Below, piece after piece: positions 25,323 through 34,108 of a DNA stretch of 64,000 nucleotides (position 1 is the stretch's first letter; every line of letters starts with the position of its first letter). A model generated the notes under the pieces. The model ran no database searches. It was not told where the DNA came from and saw only the letters and a list, made by a program, of their open reading frames with translations. A program made the position numbers and the translations under genes. The stretch is taken from contig MPNQ01000007.1 in assembly GCA_002239105.1 (NCBI GenBank), positions 1 through 64,000 on the forward strand. Reading direction: 5' to 3'. Source of the DNA: a marine group bacterium Sva0996 bin134. Its GTDB lineage: Bacteria; Actinomycetota; Acidimicrobiia; Acidimicrobiales; Bin134.

Positions 25323-26603
25323 CTATTCGGAGGAACTCCCACTTGCCAGGGCCAGAACCCGGTCAAGCTCCGAGTGCATGTTCACGAGGCGACAATCGAA
25401 GTCGCCCAACATCAACTCGTCGATGCCGTTGGAGGCCATCCCGGCCTGCACCCGGCCGATTCCGTCGAGATCTTGGTTCACCACTTCGGCGATAACCGTG
25501 CCCTCGGGGAAGTGGATCATCTCGGCAGGCGCTGCTCGATCGCCGAGGCGGTGGAACAGCCAGAAGTCGAAGTGCGAGTGCCCGGCGTGGTCGCCGGGGC
25601 GGGCTCGGAAAATAGTGAACATGTCGCTGTGCACGTTCAGCACCACGTTGGGGAACACCAGATAGTGGTAGTCGTCGAGGATCTGCTCGTCGGTGTAGTG
25701 GCTGAAGTCCACGCCCTCGGAGGCTGCTCGGTCTCGTACCAGTCCCACTGCCCAGTCCCGGGCGCTTCGACCAGCCAAGTCCACCGAGTCGCCGGGCTGG
25801 AGGCCCAGCATGGTGCTGTAGTTGTCCACGAAGGCTTGGGCCACTTCGCTCTGATCGGCGTCGGGGAACCGGGGCGAGCCGATACCCAGGGGTATCTTCA
25901 TCATGGAGTGGCCCCGATCCCACAGCTCGTAGGTGGTGTTGAGCGCGTCCATGAACCCCCGCAGGCCAGGGTGCAGACCCTCTAGGTGGTAGGCCTCGTT
26001 GAAGGCGTCCACCGTGGTCTTCCAATTGCCAGCCAGCGGAATCGTCCAACAGGCCGTGAGGGATCGCTCCCCCAGGTTGAACGGGGCCAGCGTGTCGGGA
26101 ACCGGGTCAAGAAACTCGTCGAGGTCGGGGCCGTCTTTAGCCGGGTTGATGAATACCATCTGATGCCAGGTGCCCAGCCGTACCGGGGCTAACGACAGGT
26201 TCTCGTTGGCCACCACGCCGAAGTGCTTACGGTACACGATCTCCTTCAGCGAGCCGTCTAGGCCGTAGCACCAGTCGTGGAACCCGCACCGCAGCTCTTC
26301 GGCATTGCCCTTGCCCTCGCACAATTGGAATCCCCGATGGCGACAGGCGTTGTGGAACGCCCGCAACTCGCCGTCGTGGCCCCGCACCACCAGATAGCTC
26401 TGGTCGCCGATGCGGTACTCGAACCAATCGCCGGGCTCGGCCACGTCGCTGGTCAAACAGGCCAGCTGCCAGGTGGCCGGCCACAGCCGCTGCCGCTCCA
26501 TCTCGGCGTACTCCTCTTGCAGATAGCGCCCTTTGGGCAACCGGGCCGGGGTTCCGTCCCCATTGCCGAGGCGAAGCTGGTAGCGGTCCAGGTCGATGCC
26601 CAT
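25323..26603 (-). CDS. Rieske non-haem iron oxygenase, alpha-subunit type
   Basis: This 426-residue protein has an N-terminal Rieske [2Fe-2S] domain with CRHRG and, after 18 residues, CGFHDWCYG, followed by the catalytic domain with mononuclear iron ligands in NEAYHLEGLHPG and an Asp/Glu-rich C-terminal HFDFWLF. It activates O2 for hydroxylation or demethylation and needs a separate reductase and ferredoxin, which are not seen nearby. It lies 12 bases downstream of the amidohydrolase at 26616-28361, suggesting that the two enzymes process one substrate. Confidence 0.9.
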   Translation of the reverse strand: MGIDLDRYQLRLGNGDGTPARLPKGRYLQEEYAEMERQRLWPATWQLACLTSDVAEPGDWFEYRIGDQSYLVVRGHDGELRAFHNACRHRGFQLCEGKGNAEELRCGFHDWCYGLDGSLKEIVYRKHFGVVANENLSLAPVRLGTWHQMVFINPAKDGPDLDEFLDPVPDTLAPFNLGERSLTACWTIPLAGNWKTTVDAFNEAYHLEGLHPGLRGFMDALNTTYELWDRGHSMMKIPLGIGSPRFPDADQSEVAQAFVDNYSTMLGLQPGDSVDLAGRSARDWAVGLVRDRAASEGVDFSHYTDEQILDDYHYLVFPNVVLNVHSDMFTIFRARPGDHAGHSHFDFWLFHRLGDRAAPAEMIHFPEGTVIAEVVNQDLDGIGRVQAGMASNGIDELMLGDFDCRLVNMHSELDRVLALASGSSSE

Positions 26604-26615
26604 GGCGTTTCGCGC

Positions 26616-28361
26616 CTATCGGGTGCCGCGCACCAACCGGCCGGGGCGGGCCCCGGTGTCGGCCCCGTGGCTGCGGGTTACCTCGCCAGCCACAACAGTG
26701 GCCACATAGCCGACGGCCTCCTGATCCAGGCGGCGGCCTCCGGCGGGCAGATCGTGGACCACTCGGGGAGAGCGCAGGGTGAGCGCTTGATGGTCGATCA
26801 CGTTCATGTCGGCCCGCTTGCCCACCTCCAGGGTGCCCCGGTCGCCCAGTCCATACAAAGAGGCGGTGTCGTTGGTCTGCTTCTTCACCACCCACTCCAG
26901 GGGGAGCTGTTCGCCTCGGCTGCGGTCCCTGGTCCAGTGGGTGATCATGAAGGTGGGGATGGAGGCGTCGCAGATCATGCCGCAGTGGGCCCCGCCGTCC
27001 GACAACCCCGACACCCCGGCGGGATGCAGCAGCTGCTCCCGGATGACGTCGTGGTTCTCCTCGACGTAGTTGAACATGGGCAGCATCATCAGCGAATGGC
27101 CGTCTTCTTCCAGGCTGAGGTCGTAGAGCATCTCAAACGGGTCCACTCCCCGGGCCTCGGCCATGGCCGTCACCGTCCGGTCATTGGTGGGCTCGTAGTC
27201 GGGCGGGTCGCCGATCACGTACAGCTTGTGGATCATCGACGCCACCATGCTGGGCATCTGGTCGAACAGCACGGTCGGGTCGGGGGGAAGGTCGTCCTCG
27301 CCCAAGATGGCGGACCGAATCGCCGGCTTTTTGAGCTCAGCCACTAGCTGGTCGAAGGGCAGATGGGCCAGCGACGCGAAGGTGGGGCGCTTGGCGAAGG
27401 CGTGGTTGGTCTGCAAGCCGATGAGCATCCCGAACGGGCGACCGGCAATCTGGGGATACACCCGAGCGCCGTCTTCAACCGCCCGAAGCGACTCGTCCAT
27501 CATCTCCCGCCACAGATCGGGAGCGGCCTCGACTTGCAGCAGGGCAAACGACACCGGCACGTCGAAGTGGGCCGACAGCCGCCGCATCCAGTCCATCTCC
27601 TTGGGCGGCGCCACCAGGTCGAGCCCAGCCGCTCCCGCGGGGGCCAGTTCGAACACGCCGGAGCCGGCGTCGGCCAGCGCCCGGCCCAAGCCGAACAGCT
27701 CGTCCTCGGCGGCGAATGTGCCCGGCACCGGCTCGCCGTCGATGGCCCGGTGGCCCAGCGTGCGAGAGGTGGACACCCCCAGGGCGCCAGCCTCGATGGC
27801 CTCTCGCACTATGGCGTACATCGCCTCTATATCTTCGGGAGTGGCCGGCTCGTTGCGGGCCCCCCGGTCGCCCATGACATAGCCCCGCACCGCGCCGTGG
27901 GCCACCTGGGCGGCCACGTCGATTGACAGCTCGCGCTGCCCCACCACATCGAGGTACTCGGGGAAGCTCTCCCACCCCCATGAGATGCCCTCGGACAGGG
28001 CTGCCCCGGGGATGTCCTCCACGCCTTCCATGAGCTGGATGAGCCAGTTCTCTTGGCCGGGCCGCACTGGGGCGAACCCCACCCCGCAGTTGCCCATCAC
28101 CACGGTGGTCACGCCGTGATTGGACGACGGTTGGAGCTTGTCGTCCCAGGTGACCTGCCCGTCGTAGTGGGTGTGGCAGTCCACGAACCCCGGAGTCACC
28201 AGCAGCCCGGTGGCGTCGATGGTCTTGGCTGCCTCGGGGGCGGGACCGCCGCTGCGGTCCACCACCTCCACCTTGCCGTCCTTTACGCCGATGTGGCCCG
28301 AGAAGCGGTCGGCACCGGTGCCGTCCACGATGGTGCCGTTGGCGATGACCAGATCCAACAC
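26616..28361 (-). CDS. N-acyl-D-amino-acid deacylase-like amidohydrolase, copy 1
   Basis: This 581-residue amidohydrolase-3/COG3653-type protein has metal ligands in DCHTHYDGQVTWD, the conserved GNCGVGFAPVRPG block and the C-terminal LSDGGAHCGMICD and GTLEVGKRADMNVID. These enzymes hydrolyse N-acyl-D-amino acids or related amides. It starts at a GTG 34 bases after the homologous upstream gene at 28396-30129. The two are close paralogues throughout, so they probably act on related substrates. Confidence 0.9.
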   Translation of the reverse strand: MLDLVIANGTIVDGTGADRFSGHIGVKDGKVEVVDRSGGPAPEAAKTIDATGLLVTPGFVDCHTHYDGQVTWDDKLQPSSNHGVTTVVMGNCGVGFAPVRPGQENWLIQLMEGVEDIPGAALSEGISWGWESFPEYLDVVGQRELSIDVAAQVAHGAVRGYVMGDRGARNEPATPEDIEAMYAIVREAIEAGALGVSTSRTLGHRAIDGEPVPGTFAAEDELFGLGRALADAGSGVFELAPAGAAGLDLVAPPKEMDWMRRLSAHFDVPVSFALLQVEAAPDLWREMMDESLRAVEDGARVYPQIAGRPFGMLIGLQTNHAFAKRPTFASLAHLPFDQLVAELKKPAIRSAILGEDDLPPDPTVLFDQMPSMVASMIHKLYVIGDPPDYEPTNDRTVTAMAEARGVDPFEMLYDLSLEEDGHSLMMLPMFNYVEENHDVIREQLLHPAGVSGLSDGGAHCGMICDASIPTFMITHWTRDRSRGEQLPLEWVVKKQTNDTASLYGLGDRGTLEVGKRADMNVIDHQALTLRSPRVVHDLPAGGRRLDQEAVGYVATVVAGEVTRSHGADTGARPGRLVRGTR

Positions 28362-28395
28362 AGCTCTTCCTCCTGCTTTGCTCAGTGTTCTATTG

Positions 28396-30129
28396 CTAGC
28401 TGGCTGCTCCCGCTCGGAGCAGCTTGCCGGGGCGGGCCCCGGTGTCGGTGCCGTTGCGGCGGGTCACCACTCCGCTGACCAGCGTGGCCACATACCCGGT
28501 GGCCCGCTGATCGAAGCGCCGGCCTCCGGCGGGGAGATCGGCCACCAGCTTCGGGGGGTGCAGCGTCAGGTGCTCGTGGTCGATCACGTTGATGTCGGCC
28601 TTCATGCCCGGCTCCAGCGTGCCCCGGTCGGTGAGACCGTACAAACGGGCGGTGTCGCGGGCCTGCTTTCGCACCACATACTCCAGGGGGAGCTTCTCGC
28701 CCCGCTGGCGGTCTCGGGCCCAGAACGTGAGCAGCCAGGTGGGCATGGAGGCGTCGCAGATGGCGCCGCAGTGGGCCCCGCCGTCCGACAGCCCCGACAC
28801 CCCGGACGGGTGCAGGAACATCTCCCGCACCGCGTCGGCGTTGCCGTCGCTGTAGTTGAGGAACGGGAACAGCAGCAGTGCCCGGCCGTCGTCTTCCAAC
28901 AGCAGGTCGTAAAGCAGGTCCTCGGTGTCGCGGCCTTGGGCCTCGGCGATGGCGGCCACCGATCGCTCGGGGCCGGGCTCGTAGTCGGGCGGGTCGCCCA
29001 GCACGTAGATCCGGTGGAGCTGGGTGCCCATGTACTCGGCGAACTGGTTGGTGAACGAGCTCTCCTCCGAGAGGATCGCCGCCTTGCGCTCGGGTCGGCG
29101 CAGCTCGGCCACCAATTCCTCGAGGGGCAGTTCGGCGATCTCGGCGAAGCTGGACCGGCTGCTGAACGCGTGGTTGGTCTGAAGCCCGATCAGGATTCCG
29201 TTGCACCGGGGCGCCACCTGGGGATGGAGCTGGGCCCCCTCGGCCACCGCATCAGCCGACAGATCCATGATCTCCCGCCACATCTCGGGAGCGGCGTCGA
29301 TCTGCACCAGGGCGAAGGTGACCGGTCGGCCGATGGTGGCCGACAGGCGGCGCATCCAGTCGACCTCTTTGGCCGGAGCAGCCAAGTCCTCGCCGATCAC
29401 GCCGGTGGGGGCCAGTTCGTAGAGTCCGTGGCCCACCTCAACCAGGGCCTCGCCGATGCCGAACAGCTCGTCCTCCGCGGCGAAAGTGCCGGGCACCGGC
29501 TCTCCGTCGATGGCCATGTGGGCAATGGTGCGCGACGTGGAGAAACCGAAGGCGCCAGCCCGCAGGGCGTCGGCCACGATGTCGCGCATCTGGGCGATGT
29601 CTTCGGGGGTGGCCGGCTCGTTCTTGGCCCCCCGCTCCCCCATCACGTAGGCCCGCACCGCACCGTGGGGCACCTGGCAGCCGATATCAAGGGACAAAGG
29701 CTTGCGCTCCAGGGCGTCGAGGTACTCGGGGAAGGTCTCCCACTCCCAGGTGATCCCCTCCGACAGGGCGGCACCGGGGATGTCCTCCACCCCCTCCATG
29801 AGCTGGATGAGCCATTCCTCTTTGCCGGGCCGCACCGGGGCGAATCCCACCCCGCAGTTGCCCATCATCACCGTGGTCACCCCGTGATGGGCCGACGGCT
29901 CCAGGATCGGATCCCAAGTGACCTGCCCGTCGTAGTGGGTGTGGCAATCCACAAAACCGGGAGTCACCACCAGTCCGTCGGCATCGATGACCTCTTGGCC
30001 CTCCAGATCGGGATTGCCGCCGGGATACACCCCGGCGATCTGGTCCCCGTCGATGGCCAAATCCCCCGTGAACGGCTCACCACCCGTACCGTCCACAATC
30101 AAACCGCCCTTGATCACCAGGTCGTGCAT
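28396..30129 (-). CDS. N-acyl-D-amino-acid deacylase-like amidohydrolase, copy 2
   Basis: This 577-residue paralogue of the gene at 26616-28361 shares DCHTHYDGQVTWDPILEP, GNCGVGFAPVRPGKEEW, SDGGAHCGAICDASMPT and the C-terminal GTLEPGMKADINVIDH. It is the first gene of a three-gene minus-strand operon that ends with a Rieske oxygenase. The start at 30129 is an ATG. It is divergent from the ArsC-like gene across a 98-base shared promoter region. Substrate specificity cannot be read from the sequence. Confidence 0.9.
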   Translation of the reverse strand: MHDLVIKGGLIVDGTGGEPFTGDLAIDGDQIAGVYPGGNPDLEGQEVIDADGLVVTPGFVDCHTHYDGQVTWDPILEPSAHHGVTTVMMGNCGVGFAPVRPGKEEWLIQLMEGVEDIPGAALSEGITWEWETFPEYLDALERKPLSLDIGCQVPHGAVRAYVMGERGAKNEPATPEDIAQMRDIVADALRAGAFGFSTSRTIAHMAIDGEPVPGTFAAEDELFGIGEALVEVGHGLYELAPTGVIGEDLAAPAKEVDWMRRLSATIGRPVTFALVQIDAAPEMWREIMDLSADAVAEGAQLHPQVAPRCNGILIGLQTNHAFSSRSSFAEIAELPLEELVAELRRPERKAAILSEESSFTNQFAEYMGTQLHRIYVLGDPPDYEPGPERSVAAIAEAQGRDTEDLLYDLLLEDDGRALLLFPFLNYSDGNADAVREMFLHPSGVSGLSDGGAHCGAICDASMPTWLLTFWARDRQRGEKLPLEYVVRKQARDTARLYGLTDRGTLEPGMKADINVIDHEHLTLHPPKLVADLPAGGRRFDQRATGYVATLVSGVVTRRNGTDTGARPGKLLRAGAAS

Positions 30130-30227
30130 AACGCCATGGTAGAGGGTGACGTGTTTCCCAGGCGATCCGCCCGGAAAGCAAGCCGACCTATGGGGAACAA
30201 ATCTAAGCGCTGAGGTAACGTCGGGGG
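30130..30227. promoter_or_regulatory. Divergent promoter region, amidohydrolase operon versus arsC-like gene
   Basis: These 98 bases separate two divergently transcribed genes and must carry both promoters. TAACGT at 30216-30221 is a candidate -10 box for the plus-strand gene, close to its GTG start. No clear operator repeat is seen. Confidence 0.35.
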
Positions 30228-30578
30228 GTGGCTGAGATTTTGGTTTATCACAACCCTGGTTGAGGCAAGTCTCGGGGCGCGCTCGAGATTCTCGAGTCGC
30301 GGGGCGTCGAGTTCGACGTTGTGCAATACCTCAAGAATCCGCTGGGGCGGAACGACTTGGAGCGGTTCTTGGAGTTGCTGCCGGGCGAGCCAGCCGAGCT
30401 GGTTCGAGTAGACGGCCACTTCAAGGAGCTCGGGCTCGATATCGGCGACTACCAGAGTGCCGACGCGGTGATCGACCTGCTGATGGAGCATCCCAAGCTG
30501 ATGCAGCGCCCCGTTGTGGTCCGCGGCGACCGGGCCGTAATCGCCCGCCCATCAGAGTTGGTAGAAGATCTGCTGTGA
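30228..30578 (+). CDS. ArsC/Spx-like reductase with TGA (probable selenocysteine) at the catalytic position
   Basis: Read through one TGA, the frame gives a 116-residue protein, the normal length of glutaredoxin-coupled arsenate reductases (ArsC/YfgD). The TGA at 30261-30263 is codon 12 in VYHNPG-U-GKSRGALEIL, matching the catalytic Cys12 of plasmid R773 ArsC in NPxCxxSR. The three ArsC active-site arginines fall at exactly 60, 94 and 107 (ELVRVD, LMQRPVVVRG, VIARPSEL). No other stop or frameshift occurs. A hairpin immediately follows the TGA. The GTG start (30228) gives the standard N-terminus. The enzyme probably reduces arsenate or another oxidised substrate. Alternatives are a nonsense pseudogene or sequencing error, both less likely given full conservation. 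Confidence 0.85.
30278..30301 (+). promoter_or_regulatory. Candidate bacterial SECIS hairpin in the arsC-like mRNA
   Basis: CGCG-CTCGAG (30278-30287) pairs with CTCGAG-T-CGCG (30291-30301), giving ten base pairs with one bulged T at 30297 and a short ATT loop, or a five-base GATTC loop if the closing pair opens. The loop lies about 25 bases after the TGA and has a G at its 5' side, as expected for bacterial SECIS elements that bind SelB. The hairpin lies within the coding sequence, which is normal in bacteria. Its bulge is on the 3' side, unlike E. coli fdhF. Confidence 0.65.
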
Positions 30579-30592
30579 GGGTTGAGAGCGGC

Positions 30593-31357
30593 ATGTCTCA
30601 GGCTGAGGCCAGAGCACGGCTGCATTCCCATTCGAGGCGCTCGAAGCCGCGGAAAACTCCAACGGAACCCGAGGTCCAGACGATCGTGGACGGGCCCGAC
30701 GGCAAGCCGTACCCGGTGGCCGCAGTGTGGCGGCGGGCTCTGGCCCGGATCATCGACGCCGTGACCGTGTTCTTCATCCAGTGGATGCTCACCGTCATCC
30801 AGGTGCTTTGGTTCATGGACGACGTGTCCACCCGGTGGCAGCCTGAGCCCTGGGGTCGGGCCACCGCAGCCATGCTGGGCTACGTGTTCTTCCACTTCGT
30901 GTACACCATGGTGTTCCTGCGCTGGAACGAGGGCCAGACCCCGGCAATGGACCTGTTGAAGCTCCGGGCGGTGCGCACCAAAGACGGCAGCCACCTCGGT
31001 CTCGGCCGGTGCGCGGCCCGCTGGCTGGTGGGCGGGGCGTCGTGGATAGTGCCCCCCGTGGCGCTCGGCGGGCTGATCGTGAACGCCGCCACCTATATCA
31101 CCGTCCCCTTTGACCGCCGTCGCCGCACGGTGTCGGACTGGATGGCCGGCACCACGGTCATCGCCTACAACCGCGACCAGGAAGACCCCGACGGGCAACT
31201 CGAGGAAGTGCTGGATGAGTTTGGCCGGCCGATGACGGTTCGCGAGCAGATCCGACGCAAGTACGGTCTCTTCGGCGGCCTGCCTGGTTTGGGTAGGCGG
31301 CTCGGCGACCGGAATCGGGATGACCGCAGATCACCGCGGGATTCCCAGAGGCATTGA
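30593..31357 (+). CDS. RDD-family membrane protein
   Basis: About 254 residues. A basic N-terminus is followed by the RDD-type first membrane segment (RRALARIIDAVTVFFIQWML), a second (AMLGYVFFHFVYTMVFL), the conserved GQTPAMDLLKLRAVRTKDGS block and a third segment, then a charged C-terminal tail. RDD proteins are small membrane proteins of mostly unknown role. The ATG at 30593 has a weak GAGAG site; an in-frame GTG at 30575 would overlap the stop of the ArsC-like gene (GTGA). The gene is in the same direction as that gene. Confidence 0.85.
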   Translation: MSQAEARARLHSHSRRSKPRKTPTEPEVQTIVDGPDGKPYPVAAVWRRALARIIDAVTVFFIQWMLTVIQVLWFMDDVSTRWQPEPWGRATAAMLGYVFFHFVYTMVFLRWNEGQTPAMDLLKLRAVRTKDGSHLGLGRCAARWLVGGASWIVPPVALGGLIVNAATYITVPFDRRRRTVSDWMAGTTVIAYNRDQEDPDGQLEEVLDEFGRPMTVREQIRRKYGLFGGLPGLGRRLGDRNRDDRRSPRDSQRH

Positions 31358-31415
31358 GATTCGCGTACGATGTCGGCCACATCGAGAACAGCCCATAGAC
31401 AACGGGGGGAACGGC

Positions 31416-32486
31416 GTGGCAACTGAGCGTCCACTTTTGGAGGTGGAGAACCTCCGCACCTATTTCGACACACCGCGCGGGATCCTGAAGGCGGTTGACG
31501 GGGTGAGCTTCACGCTTGACAAGGGCGAGACCATCGGGATCGTGGGCGAGTCGGGTTCGGGCAAGTCGGTGCTGGTGCGCTCGATCATGAACATCTTGAC
31601 CAGCAACGCCATCATTCCCGACGGCTCCGACGTAATTTTCGACGGCAAGGACACCCGCAACCTGAGCCGGAGCGAGGCCAAGCACTTCTGGGGCACCCAG
31701 ATGGCCATGATCTTCCAAGATCCGATGACGTCACTGAACCCGGTCAAGAAGGTGGGCGTCCAGATCACCGAGTCCATCCGCTACCACCTCGGAGCGTCCA
31801 AGCAGGAGGCTATGCAACGAGCCCTTGAGCTCATGGTGCAGGTGGGCATCCCCGAGCCCCGCAAGCGGCTCAAGGAATATCCCCATCAGCTCTCCGGCGG
31901 TATGCGCCAGCGCGTCACCATTGCCATCGCCTTGGCCTGCAATCCCAAGCTGCTGATCGCCGATGAGCCCACCACCGCGCTGGACGTGACCGTGCAAAAG
32001 CAGATCCTCGACCTCTTGGCATCGCTCCAAGAGGAGTTGGGCATGGCCATGATCCTCATCACCCACGATCTAGGCGTGGTGGCCGGCCGAGCCCGGCGCA
32101 TCGGGGTGATGTACGCCGGCAAGATGGTGGAGACCGCCGACACCACCACGCTGTTCCACCACATGAACCACCCGTACACGGAGGCGCTGTTCAAGTCGAT
32201 CCCCCGGGTGGAGCACACCAGCCACACCCGGCTGGACGCCATCAGCGGCCGGCCGCCCGACATGGTGCTCGATTTGGTGGGATGCCGGTTCGCCCCCCGA
32301 TGCCGCTACGCCCAGGAGCAGTGCATCACCACCGAGCCCGACCTGTTCGAAACCGGACAGTCCGGACACCGTCAAGCTTGCTTCTACCCGGTGGGATCGA
32401 CGGAGAACGCCGAGGCACTGGCCGCCAACCAGGCAACCGGAATCACCGCCGCCGGACTCGACCTGACCGCCGCCGCGGTCTCCTAG
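31416..32486 (+). CDS. Oligopeptide/dipeptide ABC transporter ATP-binding protein (DppD/OppD type)
   Basis: This 356-residue ATPase has Walker [14 protein letters not shown], signature [15 protein letters not shown], Walker [13 protein letters not shown] and the C-terminal oligo_HPY-type cysteine block ([15 protein letters not shown]). The GTG at 31416 follows a GGGGGGA site and gives the family N-terminus ([11 protein letters not shown]). It forms a pair with the DppF-type ATPase 34 bases downstream. No permease or binding-protein gene of this class is in the window, so the partners must be elsewhere. Confidence 0.93.
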   Translation: MATERPLLEVENLRTYFDTPRGILKAVDGVSFTLDKGETIGIVGESGSGKSVLVRSIMNILTSNAIIPDGSDVIFDGKDTRNLSRSEAKHFWGTQMAMIFQDPMTSLNPVKKVGVQITESIRYHLGASKQEAMQRALELMVQVGIPEPRKRLKEYPHQLSGGMRQRVTIAIALACNPKLLIADEPTTALDVTVQKQILDLLASLQEELGMAMILITHDLGVVAGRARRIGVMYAGKMVETADTTTLFHHMNHPYTEALFKSIPRVEHTSHTRLDAISGRPPDMVLDLVGCRFAPRCRYAQEQCITTEPDLFETGQSGHRQACFYPVGSTENAEALAANQATGITAAGLDLTAAAVS

Positions 32487-32520
32487 CCCGGCGATCGCAC
32501 GTCCGAGGAGGACTCAACTA

Positions 32521-33531
32521 ATGGCAGGTACAGGCAAAGCCCATATGAGGGGCGAAGAGGCCCTGATTTCCGTCGAGGACTTGGTGATGGAGTTTCCAGC
32601 CGGTCGAAGAGCGGTGGTCCATGCCGTGTCGGGCATCAGCTTCGACATCCTCGAAGGGGAGACCCTGGGCTTGGTGGGCGAGTCGGGCTGCGGCAAGTCC
32701 ACCACCGGCCGGGCAATGATGCAGTTGCCCTCGCCCACGGCGGGATCGGTGCGCTTCGACGGCGTGGAGATGACCCAGCTGCCCAAGGAAGACCTACGCC
32801 GCACCCGCACCCGGATGCAGATGATTTTCCAAGACCCCATCTCGTCGCTGAACCCCCGGCGCAAGGTGAAAGACATCGTGGCCGAAGGCCTGTCCATCTG
32901 GCACAACGACACCGGAGAGCAGTCGGCCCAGAAGGTGAACGAGGTGCTCGACGCGGTGGGGCTTGACCCCGAAGTGGTCTCCGACCGCCGCCCCCATCAG
33001 TTCTCCGGGGGCCAGTGCCAGCGCATCTGCATCGCCCGGGCCCTGGTGCTCGACCCCAAGGTGATCATCTGCGACGAGCCGGTGTCGGCCCTTGACGTGT
33101 CGGTGCAGGCCCAGATCCTGAATCTGCTGGAGGAGATGAAGGAGCGCTACGGGCTCACCCTGGTGTTCATCGCCCACGACCTGGCCGTGGTCAAGAACGT
33201 CTCCGACCGGGTGGTGGTGATGTATCTGGGCAAGGTGTGCGAGGTGGCCGGGCCCGACGCCCTCTACGCCCACCCCGCCCACCCCTACACCGACGTCCTG
33301 CTGGCCTCCATTCCCGAACCCGATCCCGACCATCCGGTATCCGACCGCCAGATCGAGGGCGAGCTGCCGTCGCCCATCAACCCCCCGTCGGGCTGCCGGT
33401 TCCGTACCCGGTGCGAGAAGGTGCAAGACCTCTGCTCAGAAGAGGAGCCTGTGCTCCGGGAGATATCCCCCGACCACTACGTGGCCTGCCACTTCCCCAA
33501 CGAGGTCCCGGTCAGCGTCAACGGCAGCTAG
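32521..33531 (+). CDS. Oligopeptide/dipeptide ABC transporter ATP-binding protein (DppF/OppF type)
   Basis: This 336-residue ATPase has Walker A GESGCGKSTTGRAM, signature FSGGQCQRICIARAL, Walker B VIICDEPVSALD, the switch His in VFIAHDLAVVKN and a C-terminal cysteine block (GCRFRTRCEKVQDLC). The ATG follows a strong GGAGGA site. It is the second ATPase subunit of an oligopeptide-type importer together with the upstream gene. It is convergent with the GNAT gene, whose stop is 15 bases away. Confidence 0.94.
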   Translation: MAGTGKAHMRGEEALISVEDLVMEFPAGRRAVVHAVSGISFDILEGETLGLVGESGCGKSTTGRAMMQLPSPTAGSVRFDGVEMTQLPKEDLRRTRTRMQMIFQDPISSLNPRRKVKDIVAEGLSIWHNDTGEQSAQKVNEVLDAVGLDPEVVSDRRPHQFSGGQCQRICIARALVLDPKVIICDEPVSALDVSVQAQILNLLEEMKERYGLTLVFIAHDLAVVKNVSDRVVVMYLGKVCEVAGPDALYAHPAHPYTDVLLASIPEPDPDHPVSDRQIEGELPSPINPPSGCRFRTRCEKVQDLCSEEEPVLREISPDHYVACHFPNEVPVSVNGS

Positions 33532-33546
33532 CCCGCCGTCTCCAAC

Positions 33547-34024
33547 TCAAAGCGTGTAGCGGAAGACGTTGGTGTCGCGGATCACGAAGCCGAGGCGCAG
33601 GTAGAGGCGGTTGGCCGCCTCCCTTGACGGGCGGGAGGTCAAGTCCACGGTCACCGCTCCCGCGTCGCGGGCCAACGCCAACGCAGCCTCGTTCAACAGC
33701 CGGCCGACGCCCTGGCCCCGAACCTGCTCATCCACCACAACGTCCTCGATGATGGCCCGAATTCCGGTGGGGATGCGCACCAGCACCAGGGTGAGGCTGC
33801 CAACTATGGCGCCGTCGGCTCGGGCCCCCAGCCCCCCGGGGGCGTCTGGGGCGGCGGGGGCGCCCCGGGCCCCGGCGCGGCGGGGGGGGGTGGGCGGCGG
33901 CGATGGCATCCAGGGCCTCGGCCGACGGTGGCGGGTTGGACGATGAGAGCTGGGGGGTGAGGCGCTCGAAGGCCTCCACCAGCTCTGCGGTGGCCTCGCT
34001 GGCCTCGGTGATCTCAACCGCCAT
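33547..34024 (-). pseudogene. GNAT-family acetyltransferase interrupted by a frameshift in a C9 tract
   Basis: The N-terminal part (MAVEITEASEATAELVEAFE) is in one frame and the GNAT core (GAIVGSLTLVLVRIPTG, then VVVDEQVRGQGVGRLLNEA and RLGFVIRD) is in another. The switch falls in a low-complexity stretch (33829-33900) with a nine-G run at 33882-33890 (C9 in the coding sense). The interval is 478 bases, so removing one base restores a continuous 158-residue protein. This may be a slipped homopolymer, a phase-variable tract or an assembly error. The acceptor binding motif VRGQGVGRL is intact. Confidence 0.75.
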
Positions 34025-34108
34025 GGGGCGAGACTACCGGCGCGCGAGCGCAAACAAGATTCATCGCGCGAGCGGAGAATCGCTGGCGCGGGGCGATAGG
34101 TTGGACGG

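Noticed and set aside
28171-30213. A 680-codon plus-strand open frame across both amidohydrolases
   Set aside because: Its translation repeats itself because the two amidohydrolase genes on the minus strand are paralogues; no independent coding signal.
30228-30320. Treating the arsC-like gene as a short ORF starting at 30321 or as a pseudogene
   Set aside because: That would remove the whole catalytic half, although it is perfectly conserved apart from the TGA at the catalytic cysteine; the hairpin after the TGA supports recoding.
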